DNA of 64,000 nt, taken from contig NZ_CP021913.1 of assembly GCF_002814095.1 (NCBI RefSeq), forward strand, positions 1,860,001 through 1,924,000, written 5' to 3'. Numbering within the stretch: position 1 is the stretch's first letter; every line of letters begins with the position of its first letter. The translations under genes were made by a program, and so were the position numbers. This stretch comes from Sagittula sp. P11 (GTDB lineage Bacteria; Pseudomonadota; Alphaproteobacteria; Rhodobacterales; Rhodobacteraceae). Below the pieces are notes generated by a model. That model had not been told where the DNA came from. It searched no databases and saw only the letters and a program-made list of their open reading frames with translations. Shown in pieces: positions 58,985-64,000 of this stretch.

Positions 58985-60049
58985 ATGACAACTGTCCCCG
59001 ACCTCTATGCCAAGCGCGTTCAGGACGGCCGCCTGAAGCCCGACGAGGCACAGCGCGGCGCCCTTCCCGCCTTCGAACGCATCCGCGCCGAACTGGCCGA
59101 TCCGCCGAAGCGCGGCCTTTTCCGCAAGGCGCCGGAACCGCCGAAGGGCCTCTACCTTTGGGGGGGTGTCGGGCGCGGCAAGTCGATGCTGATGGATCTG
59201 TTTGTCGAAACGCTGAATGTCCCGGCCCGGCGCACGCATTTCCACAGCTTCATGCAGGAAATCCATTCGGAGATGCACCGCCTCCGCAAGGAGGGGGTCG
59301 AGGATCCGATCAAGCCGATCGCCAAGGCGGTGGCCGACTCGGCAAAGGTACTGGCCTTCGACGAGATGCAGATCACCGACATCACCGACGCGATGATCGT
59401 CGGGCGGCTGTTCGAACAGTTGTTCAGCGCGGGCACCGTGGTTGTCACCACGTCGAACCGCATACCCGACGACCTCTACAAGGACGGCCTGAACCGGCAG
59501 TTGTTCCTGCCGTTCATCGAGCTCATCAAGGACAAGCTGGAGGTCCGCGAGCTGGCCTCCAAGACCGACCACCGGCAGGACCGGCTGGCCGGGACGCAGG
59601 TCTTTTTTACCCCTGCAAACGCCGAGGCGCGCCAGAAGATCGACGAGATCTGGGAAGAGCTGACGCACGGCATCGAGGACACGCTGACGCTGCACGTGAA
59701 GGGCCGCGAGGTGGAACTGCCGCGCTACCGCAATGCCATGGCACGGGCGAGCTTCTTCGATCTGTGCGGCCGCGCGCTGGGGCCGGCGGACTACCTCGCG
59801 CTGGCCGACGCAGTGCGCGTTCTGGTGCTGGAGGACATTCCCCGACTCTCTCGTCACAATTTCAACGAGGCAAAGCGTTTCGTGACCCTGATCGACGCGC
59901 TCTACGAGGCCCGCGTCCGGCTGATCGCCACCGCCGCCGCCGAACCGGAGAGCCTTTACGTCGAAGGTGCGGGCAGTTTCGAATTCGAGCGCACCGCCTC
60001 CCGCCTGCGCGAGATGCAGGCCGCCGACTGGGCCGGCGAAGAGGGCTGA
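58985..60049 (+). CDS. zapE: Cell division ATPase ZapE (AFG1-like)
   Basis: A 354-residue AFG1/ZapE ATPase, associated with FtsZ ring function in gammaproteobacteria and with membrane protein turnover in mitochondria. Walker A is GGVGRGKSMLMD (about 60-71), Walker B is LAFDEMQITD with sensor TTSNRIPDDLY. A short helix-rich C-terminal domain follows. Length and layout are typical. In alphaproteobacteria the gene is often close to central metabolism genes; here it stands alone with a hairpin terminator after it. Confidence 0.93.
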   Translation: MTTVPDLYAKRVQDGRLKPDEAQRGALPAFERIRAELADPPKRGLFRKAPEPPKGLYLWGGVGRGKSMLMDLFVETLNVPARRTHFHSFMQEIHSEMHRLRKEGVEDPIKPIAKAVADSAKVLAFDEMQITDITDAMIVGRLFEQLFSAGTVVVTTSNRIPDDLYKDGLNRQLFLPFIELIKDKLEVRELASKTDHRQDRLAGTQVFFTPANAEARQKIDEIWEELTHGIEDTLTLHVKGREVELPRYRNAMARASFFDLCGRALGPADYLALADAVRVLVLEDIPRLSRHNFNEAKRFVTLIDALYEARVRLIATAAAEPESLYVEGAGSFEFERTASRLREMQAADWAGEEG

Positions 60050-60061
60050 CGCGACAAGGAA

Positions 60062-60081
60062 CAGGGCCCCTCGGGGCCCTG
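60062..60081 (+). terminator. Hairpin after zapE
   Basis: CAGGGCCC-CTCG-GGGCCCTG, 12 bases after the zapE stop; a TTTTT run follows only about 30 bases later. A moderate terminator. Confidence 0.55.
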
Positions 60082-60125
60082 CTTGGTACTGGCTGCTCGT
60101 TTTTGCTTCTCTGCCTTGAAAGGGG

Positions 60126-60737
60126 TCAGTCCGGGATGGTGAGCACCATGCCGGGCCTCAGTTCGCCCGGCGTGCGCAGCACGTCCTTGTTTGCCTCCAG
60201 GATCTGGAGGTAGGCGACGGTGGTTCCGAAATGCCGGAAGGCGATGCCGGGCAGGCTGTCGCCCGCCTGCACCGTGTAGGTCCTTGCTGCGGCGGCGACC
60301 GGGGTGGCCGGTTCGGGTGCCGCGATGCGCGCGGCCTTGATTGTTTCGGTCTGCGGCGCCGCAGATACGGGTTTCTGAAGCTCGCGGAGGATGCCGTAGC
60401 CCATGGCCTGCATGGCATCGTTGACGCGCTGTTCGGAGGTTGCGGGGACTGCCTGGCCGGTCCGTGAAACCGCGGCCGGTTCCGGCGTCAGCGCCGCCAC
60501 TTCGGACGGGCGCGCGACGGGCCGCAGGTCTGCGGAGGTGTCGGTCTCGCCAATCGGTTCGGAGGGACGCGGGGCAGCTAGCGGCTCCATCGCGGGTTGA
60601 AGGCCCATCGCATCGCGGGTGGCGCGGCTGACCTGATCGGAACGCCCCGTATCGTCCGGCATGGCGCCGCCAACCACCCAGACCAGCGCCACAGTGCTCA
60701 TCACGAAGCCAGCGGCCATCAGGATCGCGCGGATCAT
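60126..60737 (-). CDS. Membrane-anchored LysM protein, paralogue 1
   Basis: A 203-residue protein: one N-terminal membrane helix (MIRAILMAAGFVMSTVALVW), a long Pro/Ala/Thr-rich periplasmic stretch (about 30-150) and a single C-terminal LysM domain (TYTVQAGDSLPGIAFRHFGT to PGMVLTIPD) that should bind peptidoglycan. It has the same plan as the gene at 60953-61570. The ATG at 60737 matches the paralogue's start and has AGGA eight bases upstream; an ATG at 60806 with GGGGGA is a real alternative adding 23 residues. Confidence 0.8.
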   Translation of the reverse strand: MIRAILMAAGFVMSTVALVWVVGGAMPDDTGRSDQVSRATRDAMGLQPAMEPLAAPRPSEPIGETDTSADLRPVARPSEVAALTPEPAAVSRTGQAVPATSEQRVNDAMQAMGYGILRELQKPVSAAPQTETIKAARIAAPEPATPVAAAARTYTVQAGDSLPGIAFRHFGTTVAYLQILEANKDVLRTPGELRPGMVLTIPD

Positions 60738-60864
60738 CCGGCCCATCCTGCCCGGCGGGCCATCGCAGGCATACCGGGACGGTTCGCTGAAAGCGATGTC
60801 ATGCAAGAAATCCCCCGAGACTCCGCGCCGTGATGTTGCCAGTCCGCGCGGTTGCCGAGGACCA

Positions 60865-60909
60865 TAGGCGAATCACTTGCGCTGCGTCAACATCTAGGTG
60901 GTTCGCCTA
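60865..60909. repeat. Inverted repeat between the two LysM genes
   Basis: TAGGCGAATCAC (60865-60876) and GTGGTTCGCCTA (60898-60909) pair at 11 of 12 positions around 21 bases. Operator or mRNA hairpin. Confidence 0.5.
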
Positions 60910-60952
60910 GCTGTTCTGTATTAAGGCGCAGCTCCGTGCTAGAAGTGGTAGG

Positions 60953-61570
60953 TCACTTCTTCGGCAGGACGAGCGTCTGACCCGGACGCAGGTCGTCAGG
61001 CCTGCTCATGATCGACCGGTTCGCCGTGAACAGCGGCCCCGTCATGTTCACGTCGCCATAGATCTTCTCGGCAATCGACACGAGGCTGTCACCCGACACC
61101 ACCACATAGACCTGAGGCGCGCCCGGAGAGGTCGTGGCCCCTGACGCCTCGGCCGCCGTCGCAGGCGATCCGTCCAGCGACCGGCGCACAATGGCGTGCA
61201 GCAGGCTGCCGGGCTGGCCGGGCGCGGTTTCGCGGCCCGTCGCCTGGTTGAGGCTGGAGAGCGTATTCCACGTCATCCGGCGCATCTCCCGGTCGTCCGG
61301 TGTGCTGACGGCCCGTGTCACGGACAGTGTGGCGGGCTCGGCTTGCGGCAGGCTGGCCTGTTGCTGTGGCGAGGGGGCCGGTGCCGCTTCGGGCGTCACC
61401 GGCACGACGGGCACCTCAGCAGTTTCCGGCGTCGGCAGGTCGAGGTCGCTGCGAGTCACGGGTTCGGCTGCTGCGGCCTCGGACACGTCCCTGCGCGCGC
61501 CCGGTTGCACGACGATCAGCGCGACGGTGATCGCGATGAACCCGATTGCGAAAAGCACCATGCGGATCAT
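60953..61570 (-). CDS. Membrane-anchored LysM protein, paralogue 2
   Basis: A 205-residue protein with the same layout as the gene at 60126-60737: MIRMVLFAIGFIAITVALIV membrane helix, a Pro/Ala/Glu-rich stretch with PSPQQQASLPQAEP, and a C-terminal LysM domain (VYVVVSGDSLVSIAEKIYGD to PGQTLVLPKK). It lies 14 bases after the rhodanese-like gene and is probably co-transcribed with it. Both LysM proteins likely touch the cell wall; partners unknown. Confidence 0.82.
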   Translation of the reverse strand: MIRMVLFAIGFIAITVALIVVQPGARRDVSEAAAAEPVTRSDLDLPTPETAEVPVVPVTPEAAPAPSPQQQASLPQAEPATLSVTRAVSTPDDREMRRMTWNTLSSLNQATGRETAPGQPGSLLHAIVRRSLDGSPATAAEASGATTSPGAPQVYVVVSGDSLVSIAEKIYGDVNMTGPLFTANRSIMSRPDDLRPGQTLVLPKK

Positions 61571-61584
61571 ACCAAGGTTCCCAC

Positions 61585-62160
61585 TTACTGACCCGCGGCG
61601 AGGCTGAGACCAAGACCGTCCCACGCCTTCAGACCACCGCGGTAAAACTTCAGCTTTGTCGGGGGATAGCCTGCGTCCAGCAGGTTCCGCACCGCCGCAG
61701 CCGCCAGACCGTCGTCCGCCCCCCCGGCAAAAAGGACAAGGTCAAAGGCGCCGGAGAAATCCCCGCTCCGTACCCCGAGCGCCTCAAGAAGGTCGTCGCG
61801 GTACGGGTTCTCCGGCGCGAGCGTGGAGGCCGGGACATTCACCGCCCCCGGCACCGTGCCGGTCGAGAAGGCCTCGGGAAGGCGGGCATCGACCAGCAGG
61901 CCGCGGCCCTCCGACACGAACAGTTCGAGGAAATCCAGCACCTCCAGCTCGCCGACCGTCGCGACGCCGGAGGCCGCCTGCATCGGCGTCACGCAGGATG
62001 GCGGACAGACAGGCCCGCTCCGCGCGATGCGCAGCGGTTGTCCGTTCAGCGTCGTCTGGAACGCGGTCAGGTTCTCCGTGATGTGGCTGGACTGGGCGAA
62101 CGCGGGCACGGCTGCGCCCATCAAGGCGAAGCAAAGGGTCGGATAAAGACCTTTGGCCAT
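61585..62160 (-). CDS. Periplasmic rhodanese-like protein lacking the active cysteine
   Basis: A 191-residue protein with a signal peptide (MAKGLYPTLCFALMGAAVPA, cleavage near 22) and one rhodanese fold (about 75-185, with LLVDARLPEAFSTGTVPGAV). At the usual Cys loop it has LFAGGADDG, so no sulfurtransfer is expected; it may serve as a binding module. A separate CPPSC pair lies near residues 52-56, ahead of the domain. GAGGA precedes the ATG. Confidence 0.8.
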   Translation of the reverse strand: MAKGLYPTLCFALMGAAVPAFAQSSHITENLTAFQTTLNGQPLRIARSGPVCPPSCVTPMQAASGVATVGELEVLDFLELFVSEGRGLLVDARLPEAFSTGTVPGAVNVPASTLAPENPYRDDLLEALGVRSGDFSGAFDLVLFAGGADDGLAAAAVRNLLDAGYPPTKLKFYRGGLKAWDGLGLSLAAGQ

Positions 62161-62289
62161 GCTGCTCGTCCTCTGAGGCGCCTCTTGCGGGCCACCCGAT
62201 CTTTTCGTTTTGACGAAATATAGGCCGCGGGCGTCGAATCAGTCAACATCGGGGGCCTGTTCCGGGCGGATACTTGATCCCTCAAGGCA

Positions 62290-62724
62290 TCAGTCTGCGC
62301 CACCACCCGTCATCTGCGCGGCGATGGCGCGATCCAGTCCCAGCCAGTCGAGCGCATCCCCGACGGACCCCAACACGTGCGACGACAGGTAGGCGCTTTC
62401 GTTCAGCATGGCGACGTAGACCATGATCCCCGACAGGACAGCCGGATTGTCGGCGACGAAGGCAATCCTGCGGTGGACCTGACGCTTGGCCGCATCGGAC
62501 TTCACCATGTCCGTCATCATCTCGCTGCCGTTCGTCTGAAGCGAGAAATCTTCGGTTCCGCGCATGTCGTGCAGGGAAAAGCGCACGTCATCGGCGCCGG
62601 GCAGGGACAGGAACTCTTCGTAGCCGCGTGACATGTCACCCAGCGTGATGCGCTGCTGCCCCAGGATGCGGACGTGAAGGAGCCTGTGTTCCGCGAGAAT
62701 GTATTGATGAAACGGCAATTGCAT
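62290..62724 (-). CDS. Hypothetical protein, STAS/SpoIIAA-like fold suspected
   Basis: A 144-residue cytoplasmic protein I cannot place firmly. ILAEHRLLHVRILGQQRITLGDMSRGYEEFL and VKSDAAKRQVHRRIAFVADN alternate strands and helices as STAS-like proteins do. Start is uncertain: AAGGGAGG ends only two bases before the ATG at 62724, whereas a TTG at 62718 would have an eight-base spacing. It follows folC on the same strand after about 65 bases. Confidence 0.65.
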   Translation of the reverse strand: MQLPFHQYILAEHRLLHVRILGQQRITLGDMSRGYEEFLSLPGADDVRFSLHDMRGTEDFSLQTNGSEMMTDMVKSDAAKRQVHRRIAFVADNPAVLSGIMVYVAMLNESAYLSSHVLGSVGDALDWLGLDRAIAAQMTGGGAD

Positions 62725-62789
62725 CACCTCCCTTGCCCGGCATGGCCGGCGCTTCAGGAAAGATACTATAGGGATGCATGATTGCGCGA

Positions 62790-64000
62790 TCAACTATAGG
62801 AATTGAGCACCCTGCCTGCAAGATAGAGAGAGCCGCAGATCACCACGCGCGCGGCGGGATCGGTTTTCCCGATCCGGTGGATGGCCTCGGTGACATCCGT
62901 ACACACCTCGGCAGCGTGGCCGACCTCCGCCGCCATGCGCGCCGTTTCCTCCGCGGGAAGGGTATTGGCCTCCCCGGGGATGGACACCGCCAGAAGGCCC
63001 TTGGCGCGGGTGGCAAGCGGACGCAGGAAACCGCGCGCGTCCTTGGTGTTCAGCATGCCGCACACCAGCCACGTCGGGCGGTCCGGCAGGCGTGCGAGAT
63101 GCGCGGCGATGGCTTCTCCGGCGGCCGGGTTGTGGCCGCCGTCGAGCCAAAGCTCGATCCCCGGCAAGCTGTCGAGGTCCGGCCCATGCCGCAGCCTCTG
63201 CATACGTGCGGGCCAATAGGCTTGCGTCACGGCCGCTTCATGTGCCGCCTCTCCGGCGCCGAGATGCCGCAAGGCCGCCAGGGCCGCGCCTGCGTTCTGC
63301 ACCTGATGTGCGCCGGGCAGGTTCGGCATAGGCAGGTCCAGCAGGCCGGTTTCATCCTGATAGACCAGACGTCCCCGCTCTTCCCAGGCGTGCCACTGCT
63401 GGCCGTAGGCCAGAAGCGGTGCACCCAGTGCTTGCGCCCGTGCCTCGATCACGTCCATTGCCTCGTCCGGTTGCGGACCGACGACGCAGGGCACGCCGCG
63501 TTTCAGGATCCCGGCCTTCTCGCCCGCGATCTTCGCCAGCGTGTCGCCAAGAAAGCTTTCGTGATCCATCGAGATCGGCGTGATGATCGTCAGTTCCGGC
63601 TTCTCGACGACGTTCGTCGCGTCGAGGCGTCCGCCGAGGCCGGTCTCAAGCAGGGTGAAATCGGCGGGCGTGCGGGCCATGGCCAGAAGCGCGGCGCAGG
63701 TCGTGATCTCGAAATAGGTGATCGGCGCGCCGCCATTGGCGGCCTCGCATTCGTCCAGAACCGCGGCCAGCGCGTCTTCGGTGATCAGCGTCCCGGCCAG
63801 ACGGATACGTTCATGGAACCGGACGAGATGCGGAGAGGTATAGGCGTGGACGCGCTTGCCCTCGGCCTCCAGCCCGGCGCGGATCATCGCCTGGGTCGAC
63901 CCCTTGCCGTTGGTCCCGGCAAGATGGATCACGGGGGGCAGGTCGCGCTCCGGATGCCCCAGCGCCTCGAGCAGGCGCCAGACCCGGTCCAGAACGAGGT
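62790..64000 (-). CDS. folC: Folylpolyglutamate/dihydrofolate synthase, N-terminus cut off
   Basis: Bifunctional FolC that joins dihydropteroate to glutamate and extends the glutamate tail. About 400 residues are here; the first part lies past the window end. Visible are the P-loop HLAGTNGKGS, the LLETGLGGRLDATNVV omega region, ISMDHESFLGDTLAKIAGEK and the C-terminal domain with LWLDGGHNPAAGE. The frame stays open to the window end. Next gene on the strand is the suspected STAS protein. Confidence 0.95.
   Translation of the reverse strand, partial: LVLDRVWRLLEALGHPERDLPPVIHLAGTNGKGSTQAMIRAGLEAEGKRVHAYTSPHLVRFHERIRLAGTLITEDALAAVLDECEAANGGAPITYFEITTCAALLAMARTPADFTLLETGLGGRLDATNVVEKPELTIITPISMDHESFLGDTLAKIAGEKAGILKRGVPCVVGPQPDEAMDVIEARAQALGAPLLAYGQQWHAWEERGRLVYQDETGLLDLPMPNLPGAHQVQNAGAALAALRHLGAGEAAHEAAVTQAYWPARMQRLRHGPDLDSLPGIELWLDGGHNPAAGEAIAAHLARLPDRPTWLVCGMLNTKDARGFLRPLATRAKGLLAVSIPGEANTLPAEETARMAAEVGHAAEVCTDVTEAIHRIGKTDPAARVVICGSLYLAGRVLNSYS

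Noticed and set aside
1-64000. CRISPR array, tRNA or rRNA gene, prophage or insertion sequence
   Set aside because: Looked for regular short repeats, the T-loop GGTTCGAnTCC in a cloverleaf, transposase or integrase motifs and terminal repeats; none found.

Overview
The window is about 66% G+C with short intergenic gaps and many ATGA or GTGA gene overlaps. It reads as chromosome from a Rhodobacteraceae alphaproteobacterium, probably of the Roseobacter group. Pointers are the RpoE-ChrR singlet-oxygen locus, an Irr iron-control box before mbfA, DUF1467, a DinB with an N-terminal zinc ribbon, a PuuD urate hydroxylase and the family's dispersed intergenic motifs. The genus cannot be assigned. I see no rRNA, tRNA, CRISPR array, prophage or insertion sequence.

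Layout. 1-6.6 kb: the end of aspS, a small membrane protein, a hemerythrin protein, a DUF1800/DUF1501 pair, a response regulator, and methylmalonyl-CoA epimerase with DUF1467. 6.8-12.3 kb: a CysZ-like protein, a nitroreductase, YggU, a divergent acr3/arsR arsenite locus, a LysE exporter, and a second ArsR-type regulator divergent from NIPSNAP and ABM genes. 12.4-20.3 kb: clpB with a heat-shock promoter, pyrF, a small ORF followed by two tandem structured RNAs (the most novel element I see), NUDIX-NfeD-SPFH, and dinB. 20.4-25.3 kb: a five-gene set resembling the sigma-E-controlled furan fatty acid genes of Rhodobacter sphaeroides, divergent from rpoE-chrR, which has a textbook ECF promoter. 25.4-31.1 kb: a homodimeric-type pyruvate dehydrogenase operon (aceE-aceF-lpdA) with unusual upstream palindromes and repeats. 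31.3-34.7 kb: mutL, a low-G+C orphan ORF and rmuC, translationally coupled. 34.7-38.6 kb: a free-standing 32-codon gene candidate, puuD, and a persulfide dioxygenase/rhodanese pair behind an ATTC-N8-GAAT site. 38.8-47.4 kb: polyamine uptake and catabolism (aminotransferase, GntR regulator, potFGHI-like ABC transporter, PuuB-like oxidase). 47.4-53.5 kb: an EamA transporter, two family-restricted proteins, a lipoprotein with ilvD, and Irr-regulated mbfA. 53.6-58.8 kb: a small secreted protein, a TetR regulator, fghA, YaiI, HAD and alpha/beta hydrolases, and an MFS carrier. 59-64 kb: zapE, two paralogous LysM proteins, a cysteine-less periplasmic rhodanese-like protein, a hypothetical and folC (cut by the window end).

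Shared themes are stress response (sigma-E/ChrR, ClpB, hemerythrin, MbfA, DinB, formaldehyde and persulfide detoxification, arsenite export) and nitrogen salvage (polyamines, urate). Most annotation rests on motif recognition and context. All regulatory sites are pattern matches without experimental support.
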